Source of the DNA: Ciborinia camelliae
Lineage: Eukaryota; Ascomycota; Leotiomycetes; Helotiales; Sclerotiniaceae
Assembly: GCA_025890175.1 (NCBI GenBank)
Contig: JANPYM010000020.1
Span: 331,891-363,894, forward strand
Direction: 5' to 3'
Length of the DNA: 32,004 nt
Of this stretch, positions 13,412 to 24,099 are shown one piece after another. The notes beneath the pieces are model-generated. The model worked only from the letters and a program-made list of their open reading frames with translations. It had not been told where the DNA came from and searched no databases. Position numbers and translations under genes: made by a program. Within the stretch, counting starts at the first letter, position 1. Each line of letters begins with the position of its first letter.

Positions 13412-13536
13412 GGGATGGGTTGGGATGGATGGGATGGATGGGATGAATGGGATGAATGAATGGGATGAATGGGATGAATGGATGGGATTGATGAATGGGA
13501 TGAATGGGATGAATGGGATGAATGGGATGAATGGGA
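13412..13536 (+). repeat. GGGATGAAT minisatellite just after the erdS stop
   Basis: Imperfect tandem array of GGGATGGAT / GGGATGAAT units (9 to 10 bp), starting about 10 bases after the TAG stop and therefore probably within the erdS 3' UTR. Confidence 0.9.
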
Positions 13537-13826
13537 AATATACTATACTATACCTACATTGCTTTTTTTTTGTTATCTATCTACCTACCTACCTAGTTAT
13601 CTACCTATCTATTCTTCACTTACTATTTCCTACCTCTCTATTCTTCACTTACTATACTTCCTTACCTTACTTCCTTCCTTACTCATCAAATCAGATCCGA
13701 TTGGCCTTTTTTTTTTTTTATGTTTCTTTTTATGTTTCTTCTTTTTCTTTTTTTTCTTTTTTTATGTTTTTTTCATGTTTTTTTCATGCCTGCGGATCTG
13801 TCTGTCTGTCTATCTGTCTGTCTGTA

Positions 13827-13962
13827 GTGAATGTAATATGTGAATGTAATATGTGAATGTAATATGTGAATGTAATATGTGAATGTAATATGTGAATGTA
13901 ATATGTGAATGTAATATGTGAATGTAATATGTGAATGTAATATGTGAATGTAATATGTGAAT
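13827..13962 (+). repeat. 13-bp minisatellite GTGAATGTAATAT
   Basis: Ten perfect copies of GTGAATGTAATAT (13827-13956) followed by a partial eleventh. Perfect identity suggests recent expansion. A CTGT tetranucleotide run precedes it (13798-13826). Confidence 0.95.
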
Positions 13963-13984
13963 ATACCTAGGTAGGTAAATATAG

Positions 13985-14131
13985 GTAAATCTTGATTGGA
14001 TATAAATCTTGATTGGATATAATATAAATCTTGATTGGATATAAATCTTGATTGGATATAAATCTTGATTGGATATAAATCTTGATTGGATATAAATCTT
14101 GATTGGATATAAATCTTGATTGGATATAAAT
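13985..14131 (+). repeat. 17-bp minisatellite around AAATCTTGATTGGATAT
   Basis: About eight tandem copies of AAATCTTGATTGGATAT. One copy carries a 3-bp AAT insertion (near 14021). The array lies about 20 bp after the 13-bp array and is unrelated to it in sequence. Confidence 0.93.
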
Positions 14132-14234
14132 CTTATGTTGGGGAGTTGGATTGGGGAATTGAATAGGGAATTGGATATCCAGGGGAGTTCTGTTTCTGTT
14201 TCTGTTTCTGATAGTGTTTTTTAAGTTTATGAAA

Positions 14235-14363
14235 GAAGAAGAAGAAGAAGAAAAAGAAAAAGAAGAAGGAGGAGGAGGAGGAGGAGGAGGAGGAGGAGGA
14301 GGAGGAGGAGGAGGAGGAGGAGGAGGAGGAGGAGGAGGAGGAGGAGGAGGAGGAGGAGGAGGA
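14235..14363 (+). repeat. GAA/GGA trinucleotide microsatellite
   Basis: A GAA-rich lead (14235-14267) followed by 32 uninterrupted GGA triplets (14268-14363). The purine-only strand gives long spurious polyglycine or polyproline frames, which are not genes. Homopurine/homopyrimidine DNA of this kind can form triplex or G-rich structures. Confidence 0.97.
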
Positions 14364-14576
14364 GAAGATGATGATGTATACAAAAATAAAAACATCATTT
14401 GCAAATCAGATCAAATCTTCATCTATTTAGAGGCCCTTCAAGTTCTTAAATGTGGAAGTTTTTCTTATTCATTAAATACCTGTATGTATGTAGGTACATA
14501 CACGTATCATCAGATATGCAAGTATAAGGTATATATGTATGTATGCACAGCTCTCATCCACTCCACTCTTCCTCTT

Positions 14577-14806
14577 CCTCATACCCTCCATACCCTCCAT
14601 ACCCTCCATACCCTCCCCTCCCATACCCTCCTCCCTATTGCCCAACCATCCACCATCCATCCACCGCCCATCCACGCATCCATCCACCCACCATCCATAC
14701 CAAGCCAAGTCAAAAGATCAAGCCACCAAGCCACCAACGCTCCTCTATCCGTTGTCAAGTCAAGTTAAGTCAAGTCAAGACAAGACAAGTCAAGACAAGT
14801 CAAGAT
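14577..14806 (+). repeat. Cluster of CCATACCCT, CCATCCA and CAAGT/CAAGA simple repeats
   Basis: ATACCCTCC units at about 14581-14630, CCATCC/CCACCC units at 14645-14700, then AAGTC and AAGAC pentamers at 14755-14806. They are followed by a TTCG run and a GGGA run (14879-14912) and a CTGGA run (14966-14990). None of it looks coding. Confidence 0.85.
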
Positions 14807-15176
14807 GCCCAGGTGACGAATGACGAATGACGACATCAAAAATCAAAATTTGATGCGCAACGAACCCCTGCAATGAGGGGTTCGTTCGTTCGTTCGGGAG
14901 GGAGGGAGGGAGGTAGAGGTATCTATCTACTATATCATATATCATACAAGACAAGAGGACGAGGACCGGACTGGACTGGACTGGACCGGACCAGACCATA
15001 CTATACTAAATACTAATTATACTTTTGAGCCATGCCAAGGGGGGGGGGGGAAGAGATCTGATCTGCAGAAAAGGAAAGGATAAAAAAGATGCAAAAAAGA
15101 GATGAGAACGGGAAAGTCGTTAATCTGTCAATCAATCAATCAATGAATCGATCAATGAATCAATCGATCTCCACGC

Positions 15177-18100
15177 TCAATCACCCAACATATCTTGATC
15201 CTCATCTTCATCTGCCGCACCTCCATTTTCCCCCGCCTCTCCATCTCCCTCTTCATCTTCATCGCCACTTACATCCTCAATCAATTCTCTCCTCTTCAGA
15301 TCTGCCTTTGTTCCATCTTCGGGTTCCTCATCTGCAAATGGATCGTCATCTTCCTCTTCTTCATCGACATTTTCCTCCTCCAACTCTAACTCCAACTCCA
15401 ACTCCATCCTGATAGCATCTTTCTTTGCCTGTGCGACCGCGGCGGCGGATTGCACTTTACTCTTACTCTTCTTCGCCTTCTCCTTCTCCTTTGGCTCATC
15501 AAGATATGCCAGCACTTCCTTGAAATTATGTCCCAATCTGGCCCGATTCCTCTCGATGCGTTTACGTAACTTTCCTTTCATGGGCTCCGAAGCATCAATG
15601 ACCTTTGCCAAGAGAGCCAAGATAAGTTTACCCGTCAATTCACAAAGTTGTTGTTCCGCCTTGAGAGTGTCACTTTGGCGTTCATTTTCCGTGGCATCCT
15701 CGTCTTCATCTTCTGAATCCTCCGGCTCGTCCTCGGGCGCTTCATCCTCATCTGGTTCTTCCAGACGCTTCTTGGCCTTTTTCGCATAGTGTTTCTCGGC
15801 ATGATCAAAGATCGAAGTTAATTCAATTTGAACTTCTGGGGTGATTTGTTTAAATAGAGATTGGAGATGTCCAGCAGTAGTAGTTTGAGGTCGTAGGGTG
15901 GCGAATAAAACGTGAAGGTCTAATAGAGTTCCTGTTGCAAGTAGACGAACCGGATCAAGAGTACCCCGGGATGATAAAGCGGCCACAAGGTTTTGAATGA
16001 AGGTTTCTTGACAATCCTTAAGAGAATCTATGTCAACATCAGGTATTTCTTCACCTGATGAAATCGATCTTGTCAATGAATGTACTTTCCACATGAAATA
16101 GAACATTGCTGAACGAATAGCCGAGATAACAATTTCATCCTCTTGAGCATCAATATCTGGATTCGCTTCCTCAAGCTGTCCTCTTGCAACAACATCAAGG
16201 ATGATGCTGATAGGAGAAGGTGTTTCGATATCGATTTCGGTTTCAAGAACTTCAACACAATTCGAAATACTTGCAAGTTTTTCCACCTTGGCAAGATTGG
16301 TTGAAAGTTCTACAAGGATGGAATCCGTAAAAGCTCCCCGAACAGATACTTCACCGGCCTTGTTGATATTTTGAAGTATATATGTGGTATCCTCCCATAA
16401 TGTCTGAAGTTTACTTTCTGTGACTTCTTCTAGCTCTTCATAGCTTCGTGCATGCAATATTGCTGCACTTGCTTCGGTAAGAACATTTTTATCGGCATGA
16501 CCACTAAACTGAGCACTGATCTCATCAAGTAGTTTAGCATATCCCGTGGAATCTTGTCGCAGTTCTTGGAAGACACCAAGGTTCAGGGAATGTTCCAAAC
16601 GTAAGACGGCAGTGGCAGTTTTCGGGTGAGCTCCAAATTTCTTCAGTAGTCTTGGAATAATATCTGCCAGGTGACGAGCTGTTGTCTCTTTGATCTCCGC
16701 CGATTCGGCCCTAGCATTTCTCTTTTTGCTTTTATCTTTCGATTTATCCGGCTCGGCAAGTTGGTTGAGATTAAGTTTGACCACTGCATTCAACGTTTCT
16801 AGCAGTATGATCTCTTCGGTCTCTTCTGGTTTGAAAGATTCCTTCAATGCTCGGTTGGTTCCTTTATTTTTAGGATTGGAAGAATGATCGTGTAGTAAGT
16901 AACCGGCCAAAACCTCCCATTCTTTCAGCTCCGGCATCTTTTCGTATAATGCTTGAGCCGCAAGAGTAAATCTCGACTCTCCACGAGAAAGATCTAAATA
17001 CCGCTCAACAGTCACTTGCTCAATTTGGCTTGGCATTTCATCCTCGTCGGAAACATCATAATTCTGTAGAACCTCTGCTAGGCACTTGAGTTTAATCCAA
17101 CTAGCACGAGGCGAATCGTAATCGTCATCCTCAACTGTCAAAATCTCTTCCAAGGCATCTTCGCCGCCCAATTCCTCAATCTTTGCATCAAAAACATCCT
17201 TGACATTCTCAACGAAAAATGAAACAACAGCTTTGCGTACTTTTGGTTCCGAGTCGAAAATGAGCTTTCCAATAACATCAATGTCATCTGGATCCAACAT
17301 TCCTCCCTTTCGAAGTAAATCAACCAAATCGACTGCGTGTGACCTCACAGCGGAATCGGAATCTCTTGTAGCAATTTCGATAATACGAGGTCTGAATCTT
17401 TCGATAAATGTACCCATTCTTCCGATATTGGACGAGTTCTTCATAATTCTTTCCAACTGCTTAACCACTTCGAGTCGCATGGTTGGAGACGCATCTGTAA
17501 GCATCCATCCAAAGTATCGTAAATATGACCCATCGAACCAGTGACCAGGTAAAGTATGAATCCAAAGACCTAATGATTCGATACATTCCGTCCTAATCTT
17601 GGGATCAACATCTCGATACCTATGCACCCAAATCGTATCAAAGATGTCCTTGAGTCTCTCTTCTAGAATCTCCTTCTTCCCTTCTCCATCTCGAACCTTC
17701 TTCTCAAACTCTGAAAGTCTACCTTTGTTGGGTCGTTTGTTTTTCTTTTCTCCCTCGAGTTGACGTAGAGTTTTGGCGGCAATTTCTATCTGTTCTTTCG
17801 CAATTTGACAAGTAGAGGTGGCAATAGCTAGAGCAACCGCAGTCGCAGTATGTCTGAAAGGTCGTAGATTCGAAGATGACATGGAAGCCATCCAATGAAA
17901 TATGCTTTCCATCAATGGTTCGTCCTCATCGTAGAGTGCTCCGGAGGCATCCATTGTTCTGTTTAAGGAGTGGAAGAAATCGAGGAAAGAGGCGCGAAAG
18001 GCATGGCTATTCTTCGCTCGAGAGATCAATGGATAATCGGATATGTTTTGCTGGAACTTAAATTAGCAAAATGAACTGTAAGAAATGTGCCAAACCTACT

Positions 18101-18819
18101 GTTTGATGTTCTTGTTGGAGGTCTGCGATTTTCCCATTGACATTCTCTGTATCATTAATATCGTCCTCAGTAACCTGAAGGTCACAGCCAGCGCTCTTCA
18201 ATACAAAGTTTATCAATTCCGCCACAGCTCCAGGACCATTTTGTGCGTATTTCTCCAGGAAGTTAGAAACAATTTCATCGGATGATTCTCCACTTGTATA
18301 GACATCAGCTGTGGAAGAGGTCAGTATACCCTAAGAACGAGACCAGAATTTCTCAAGGCGCATACCATAAAGACCTTCAGCATTATCATCTGCTATGACG
18401 ACTTTCTTTGCTTTCTCGGGTCGATTTGGTAATCTCACAGCAGGCGCTCTAGCATGCGATGCTGTACCATTGATTTTTGGTTTCTTTGCCGCTGGTTTCT
18501 TTGCTGCCGGTTTCTTCGAAGTTCTGGCTTTCCTTCGAGCTTCTCTTAATTCTTCTTCCCCAGCACTTTCTTCCTCTGGTTCATCATCCTCATCCTCATC
18601 TTCTGCTTCTACTTCTTCTTCCTCGGACGCGTCATCTTCTCCTTCTTCATCGGGTCTCTTTCGTTTCGCGTTTGTTGATCGAACCGCAGATGATGGTAAA
18701 TCTGGTACGAATTTCTCAGGAACTTTTACGGCGCGTCCTGATTTCCTCCTGCCACCCGCGACGGGTGTGCTTGATACATGATTTTCGATCTCCATGAGTG
18801 GCAATCGTTGAGTACTCAT
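15177..18819 (-). CDS. SCC3: Cohesin subunit Scc3/STAG (stromalin)
   Basis: Three exons on the minus strand (18819-18366, 18308-18100, 18050-15177) give 1178 residues. Scc3 is the HEAT-repeat subunit that binds Scc1 and DNA in the nuclear cohesin ring, which holds sister chromatids together. Residues 1-150 hold basic and acidic tracts, including Lys/Pro/Ala-rich KKPAAKKPAAKKPK near 102-115. The STAG domain follows exon 3 (DYPLISRAK near 226-234, then FHWMAS). The stromalin conservative domain lies at about 358-443, with WVHRYRDVDPKIR and LGLWIHTLP. An Asp/Glu- and Lys-rich tail occupies about 1085-1178. Length and order match fungal Scc3 proteins. The introns are 57 and 49 nt. The third exon has no ATG at its start, so it needs the upstream exons. 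It converges with erdS and diverges from ureD. Confidence 0.95.
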
Positions 18820-18873
18820 CAGCGCATCAATTGCGCATTTGATTGAAATCTAAAGAATGATTCCGGGTATTAT

Positions 18874-18945
18874 GGCGCGTTTGGTTGAAGTTGTGGAAAT
18901 TGTTGACGTATCCGCGCGAGAATTGGAGGAATATTGAATATCGCG
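18874..18945 (-). promoter_or_regulatory. Cluster of CGCG cores upstream of SCC3
   Basis: Three CGCG-containing sites (GGCGCGTTT at 18874-18882, CGCGCG at 18913-18918, TCGCGTTT at 18941-18948) lie 55 to 130 bp upstream of the SCC3 start. Two read AACGCG on the SCC3 strand. This resembles the MCB core bound by MBF, which drives G1/S genes in yeasts. Function is inferred. Confidence 0.4.
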
Positions 18946-19023
18946 TTTGAATGTTTTTAATTAGGTTTAGCGTCCATGTGGTTGTATCGAACCGCACCAT
19001 ATGACGCTTTCGCTCTCTCTATA

Positions 19024-19212
19024 CTTATCTTATTTATCTTCTCTTCTCTTCAATACAACAGATAAACATCATGATAACTTGATGAATTGATGAAGATGAT
19101 GAAGATGATGAAAAATTTATGAGTGAGTGCAAGTTTTGGAAGATGCTTTACGATGGTAATCTTACTAAATCAAAACCACCATAAGCCAGCTAGTTCTACA
19201 ATGATACGATAA
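19024..19212 (+). promoter_or_regulatory. GATA-factor motif cluster upstream of ureD
   Basis: Five HGATAR-type motifs lie within 190 bp: AGATAAG and AAGATAA on the minus strand near 19024-19040, AGATAA at 19060-19065, TGATAA at 19072-19077, and CGATAA near 19206-19212. Fungal GATA factors of the AreA/NIT2 class bind this motif and control nitrogen-source genes, which suits a urease accessory gene. A CTTTCTA triple repeat (about 19257-19280) marks the leader. Confidence 0.45.
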
Positions 19213-19299
19213 CATAACATAAGATCACATCAATATCAATATCAATATCAATATCTTCTTTCTACTTTCTACTTTCTACTTCCTTCCTGAGATCTCAGC

Positions 19300-20286
19300 A
19301 TGGCATCTCCTTTCCCTCCCTCATCCTCTGCTCCGGGAGAGGGGCATCTGGTTGTTCAGTTATTACCTCATTCAATCTCCGCACTATCAAAAATGACTTT
19401 CCAGTACCCACTAAAATTGATATCTCCATCTCCTTCAGCTGACCAAAAGAGTCTTCTCGTCTTTCTCTTAACTTATGGTGGAGGTCTTGTCGGTGGAGAT
19501 CAAGTCCATCTCAAGATAGATGTCAAGCCAAATGCAAAATTGAGTATCGTTACACAAGGTCATACCAAGATTTTCAAATCACCAACACGTGATGTCATTA
19601 CACGTCAACATTTACAGGTTACTATTGAGGATGGTGCTTCAGTCTGTTTATTGCCCGATCCAGTTCAACCTTTCGCAGGAAGTGTATATGAACAGTCGCA
19701 AACTTTCATTCTCAAGGAAGGCGGATCTCTTTGTTTGCTGGATTGGGTCTCAGCTGGGAGAACTGCAAGAGGGGAGAACTGGGATTTACGAGCATGGAGC
19801 GGTCGAAACGAAATTTGGGCCGTGGGAAAGGATATGAAGAGAAGACTTTTGCTAAGAGATAATGTTTTGTTAGAAGGGGATCAAGCAACTTCTCAAGAGA
19901 AACAACTTCGCCATAAAATGCGCGGAAACGGCATATTTGGTACCTTGATCCTGAAAGGTCCACTTGTCGAAAAGCTGTCTGCATTTTTCCTATCGGAATT
20001 TGCTGCACTTCCTAGGATTGGTGCTAGAGATTTTCGATCCGATGATAGGAAAGAGAGGGACAACGAAATTGTTTTATCGAGACATGAATCTTGGAGACTA
20101 CGACGACTTCGACAAGAAAAGGATGAGGGGATTCTTTGGTCTGCTGCCAAAGTGAGAGGATGCACAGTGGTCAAATTCGGTGCCCCGACTGTTGAGAGCG
20201 GTCGTGTATGGATTGGCGCTATGATCAAAGAAGAATGTAGTATCTCTGAGATCTTTGGAGAAGATTCATTGATGTGTGTCCGTTGA
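19300..20286 (+). CDS. ureD: Urease accessory protein UreD
   Basis: A single-exon gene of 328 residues. UreD (UreH in some species) binds apo-urease with UreF and UreG and helps deliver nickel to the active site, so it is needed for urea use as a nitrogen source. The family pattern is clear: GGGLVGGDQ at 60-68, TQGHTKIFKS at 85-94, LPDPVQPFAGSVYEQ at 118-132, and DWVSAGRTARGE at 148-159. The length matches eukaryotic UreD. The first ATG in the frame fits the start of homology, and no intron is needed. No urease or UreF/UreG gene is in the window, as expected in fungi, where these genes are scattered. Its promoter is shared with SCC3 (480 bp). Confidence 0.95.
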   Translation: MASPFPPSSSAPGEGHLVVQLLPHSISALSKMTFQYPLKLISPSPSADQKSLLVFLLTYGGGLVGGDQVHLKIDVKPNAKLSIVTQGHTKIFKSPTRDVITRQHLQVTIEDGASVCLLPDPVQPFAGSVYEQSQTFILKEGGSLCLLDWVSAGRTARGENWDLRAWSGRNEIWAVGKDMKRRLLLRDNVLLEGDQATSQEKQLRHKMRGNGIFGTLILKGPLVEKLSAFFLSEFAALPRIGARDFRSDDRKERDNEIVLSRHESWRLRRLRQEKDEGILWSAAKVRGCTVVKFGAPTVESGRVWIGAMIKEECSISEIFGEDSLMCVR

Positions 20287-22669
20287 ATAGGATGGACTTG
20301 AACTGGAAGAGGACTTGATGGACGAATTCGGACTGATATATAACAGCCATGCGTCCCACAAGATCCATACGAATGGAGACCTGGAAAGTATGTGCCCGCC
20401 ATGCGCCAGATGAGAGCATGTAAAGAAGTTCTGGCCGTACAACCTGGACCATTGCCTCGAAATGACAACCATTGATGGATTCCTTCCTGCTTGTGCTGCT
20501 TGTGAGACGCCTTAGAACTCAAGCTGGTAACGACGGCGACCAGCCAAATCAAGGAACACAATATGACATTGGTGCCATTGTGAATGCACATGTAGTCAAG
20601 CTTTCTGGTTTTCCTTACTAACCATTGTATTTCCCCATGCTTTGCATTATACAAAATCACCCGGACGGCTGGAAATGAGAGAGAGAATCCTCATGTCTAG
20701 GTACTCTCACCGCAAGAAACAAAGCGATATAACACGATGTGGCCACTGCACCTGGCTGAAAAATTTACGGAAGTCAATAATGGTATCCAAGGATTGAGCA
20801 TTGAACTATTTGTCATCCGATGTTTGTGTTATGAAACACCGGTCGTACAATTAGACCATGAACTATCACCAAAATGAGGATGGCTCTTTGACTAGTCCAT
20901 ACACTCACGTGGTGATCGACACCAATATCTTTCCGATTTTCTTACCCTTCCACCTTGAACTATTTCTGACACATTAGTTGAATTGATTTCAGACAAAACA
21001 AAACACAAAACAATTGTCGCACAAAATGGATGAGGATTAAATAATTTTGTGTGGGTTAATAGGTTGATGCCCAAGAAGGTACCGGTACTAGTCCTCGAGT
21101 ACGGTTTTGGCACAGCTTCCACCAATTGTCAAGAATGTGTTGTTTCGATATCTAAAAGATCTACAATATGCAATTCTGTGATTAACTCAAGGGTCCCTAG
21201 AGCATCAGATAACCGGCAAAGTAATCGGGAAAGTGTCATGGATTTAATTCCAAGCTGGCCTTCATGGTCCACCAAACTCCACATCATTTGATTCGGGGAT
21301 TTTTGATTGGTAGTCCCGAAATATGTTAATAAGCTTAATTCGACTTCAACACTACTGATAATTTAGCACGACGTCGGAAGCTACTGTACTGTATAGGGGC
21401 TACTCACTACGGGCCGCCTCTGGGGAGAAGGGTCCCTTTCAGAGTGTCTCAAAAGTCAACTACTTTGCCCTAGGTTACATGGCTTCTAAGCGAGACGTCT
21501 ATTTCGACCTCGAAATTATGATTTCAAGAGCTGGTAGTTCCTGCTTCAATTGAAATTGATCTAGTGACAAACTTCAAACGAACATAATGTTCTGAATGTC
21601 TCAAACCAGCAAATCTTCGTCGTGTCAGTTTAAATCTCTTCAGTTGACTATGGCTTTCAAGTTAGGAACGCACACAGACGAGACCATATGAAGAAACTCG
21701 ACCATGTTTGACTACAACTTGAAACTGCCAAGAAGTATCCGAATCCCGATGCGATTTATCAAGGCGAAAACTTTTCATGTTTCGATGATCCTCAATACTG
21801 AAATCATATTATTGTAGATCCCGCAAACTTTCTCCGCATTCTGTTTCGTAGGCCAATCAGCCCAGGTGTCAGTCAATGTTAGGACATCAATGTCACAATG
21901 CTAAAGGGGTTGGACCACCTCACCTAGTGTGAATTGTCTACCATGATTCATCCGGTCGTACCAACTCACACCAGTACTCATGCCGTCAGAAAGTATGAAA
22001 ATAGGAACGCTAAGTTGGTATTTTTAGCCTTAATCCAATGATGTCTACTCAATAAATTCACTTAGCTTTAGCGAACTTTCGATTTACTCCACCTTTCTTC
22101 ATCTGAGCAACGGTATTGGATAATATTAATAGTTCGTTAGCGTTCCTATTTTCATACTTTCTGGCGGTATGAGTATGTTGCCACTTATGTTGACAAGAGA
22201 GACCATTGGTTGCTTGTATCCACATTAGGTCGGATAAGCTCTGTGCTCCAGGAGCAGAGGAGGAGCAGAGGTTGAGCACAGACTTTGAATAGCTTACCAC
22301 TGTCCTCCCCCTCTTCGCATTGTGTCTGGTATGGAACTATGTACCTCTCTTGGCAGGTTTCTCATGGATACCATTTTCCGTACTATGAATGGATTTTGGT
22401 GTGATCATAATAGCTCGGGGTTGATTTGCGTATGATGGAGAAAGTATTAAAGGGACCCGATATCCCTTCGTTTACAATTCTCTCATTAGCATCAACAGTT
22501 TTCTTGTTCTTTCAATTTTTTCAACTTTTTTTTTCATTCCTCAGCCGCATACTATTGATTAGTATCCCGCTTTACACAATAACTAAATTCTTTAATTTTT
22601 CAATAAACTTTTAAAACCCAACCAATCAACTCCCCCCACAAAAAAAACCAACAAACTTCAACAGCAAAT
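20287..22669. other. Long intergenic region, 2.4 kb
   Basis: No convincing coding region. Minus-strand frames at 19893-20660 mostly overlap ureD and lack a protein-like profile. An imperfect inverted repeat lies at 21975-22175. The stretch 22300-22669 is the probable promoter and leader of the next gene, with T- and C-rich tracts ending in an A-rich leader. Confidence 0.6.
21975..22175. repeat. Imperfect inverted repeat, 39-bp arms
   Basis: Arm 21975-22013 (TACTCATGCCGTCAGAAAGT, continuing to CGCTAA) is the reverse complement of 22137-22175 with two mismatches. The spacer is about 123 bp of AT-rich DNA. It is not flanked by an obvious target duplication. It could be a small MITE-like element or a hairpin-forming transcript source. 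Confidence 0.8.
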
Positions 22670-23672
22670 ATGCGTTATACTATCGCCATCGCCGCTATCG
22701 TCCCATTCGTTGCCGCCCATGGCAAGATCGCAGCCATAGTTAGTAATCTATCTCATTCCTTCTCACTTTCATCTCATCGTTCATCCTACTCATCACCATC
22801 CACTTTAAATCATTCTTACTAACTTATTACTTCAGGTTGGTGATCAGGGAGGAAATACCACTGGTCTTGGTATTCAAGGTGCCTCCGTTCCTGGCGCCGG
22901 AAGAAACAAGGTTACCGAAGTCGACACCACTGTTTTCAACAGCAAGAACGCCGCTACCGATGGTCTCGGAAAGACATCGGCTGGTCCCAATACCATGGCT
23001 GATATGAAAAATGTCATGGCCATGTCTGGTGAGATGCTTCCTCAAGTTTCTGATGGAGGTGACCTTATGGGAACCATTCACATCGTTACCACTGATGGAG
23101 CTGGACCATACACCGCCATCGTCGACCCAACTGGTACAGGTGCCTTCTCTCAAGGTACTCAAGCCAAGGTTACCACTCAAGTACCAGGTAACAGGGGTAA
23201 CATCGCCGCACCTAAGCAACGTTCCCTCATGATGAGATCTCTCGTCGGCATGGGTATCGTCAAGCGTGCCTCCAACGTCAACGAGGACTACCCAATCAAG
23301 GTTAGCATGCCACCTGGCATGGCCTGCACCGGTACCGTCGGTGGTCAATCAAACGTCTGCTTGGTTAAGCTTGCTAATCCATCTGGCGCTGGACCATTTG
23401 GTGGTGTCGCCGCTTTCCAAATGGCACCTGGTGCAAACAAGGCCACTGCTGCCGTTAATGTTGAGACTGTTGGAGCTGTTGGCGCTGAGGGAGCCTCTGG
23501 AGCTGCTGGAGCTTCCACCAAGGCAGCCGAGGGAGCTTCTGGCACTGAAGGATACTCTGCCGCTGCCGAAACTCCCGGAGCTGCAGGTGCCGTCAGCGCC
23601 GAGGCAGCCACTGGTTACAGCAGCGGTAACAGCACTGGTTATGCCAAGCGCTCGGCCAAGTTCCGCGCTTAG
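22670..23672 (+). CDS. Secreted gEgh16/MAS-like (DUF3129) protein
   Basis: Two exons (22670-22738, 22836-23672), joined over a 97-nt GT..AG intron with a CTAAC branch site, give 301 residues. A signal peptide (about 1-16, MRYTIAIAAIVPFVAA) is followed by HGKIAAIVGDQGGNTTGLG, a start typical of the gEgh16/MAS1/MAS3 (Egh16-like) family. Members are secreted proteins first found as transcripts induced in appressoria and early infection of Blumeria and Magnaporthe. A Lys-Arg pair at 166-167 could be a Kex2 site. Only two cysteines are visible in the mature domain (187 and 198). Residues about 221-290 are a low-complexity Ala/Gly/Glu/Ser tail that probably differs between species. No GPI signal is evident. 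Family assignment is from sequence memory; a role in infection is inferred. Confidence 0.85.
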
Positions 23673-24099
23673 ATTTCTTTCTGCCTCTGAGATTACGACG
23701 CCTTATACCAGGAGTTAAAGGATTGGGAACTCGATGACAGGAATCTTGAGTGTGTGGAGCGGCGATGGAGATTTTTCTTTTGTATAGCTTATTGGGATTG
23801 AATGGTTGTTGAAAAAAAAAACAAAGAGATATACTACTCTTGCAATACTTAATATTGCCTTTAGTATACACACTCCTTTATATATACCTAAATTAATGTC
23901 GATGCTCTTTGCTGGTCAAACAAAAAAAAAACTCTTCTTGTCTTCTGTTATGGTGATCTATTTCTAATGCTTTTGATGTATATCAACTCTCGACTCTCGA
24001 GTGATTTCTTTGATATGTCATATCATGATGCCACCACTCCTTCTCTTCTCCCCAGCCAGAGTACCTAACTCATCACGATCTCCTAAATATATAGGGGTT

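Noticed and set aside
13395..13856. 153-codon frame after erdS as a separate gene
   Set aside because: Made of minisatellite and polypyrimidine sequence; no domain.
13967..14768. Long open frames encoding polyproline (minus) and polyglycine (plus)
   Set aside because: They are translations of the GGA and other tandem arrays, with no start context or non-repetitive domain.
13403..15176. Tandem arrays as a CRISPR array
   Set aside because: The repeats are contiguous with no unique spacers, and the genome is eukaryotic.
19893..20660. Minus-strand 255-codon frame
   Set aside because: It overlaps the 3' part of ureD in antisense, and no recognisable domain is present; a shadow of ureD plus chance extension.
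21049..21291. 80-codon frame with RVPRASD and PSWPSW, faintly like HET-domain proteins
   Set aside because: Too short, no HET core motifs and no flanking exons; the likeness is probably chance.
22058..22300. Minus-strand 80-codon frame through the inverted repeat
   Set aside because: No family-like motif, and the frame spans one repeat arm; not supported as coding.
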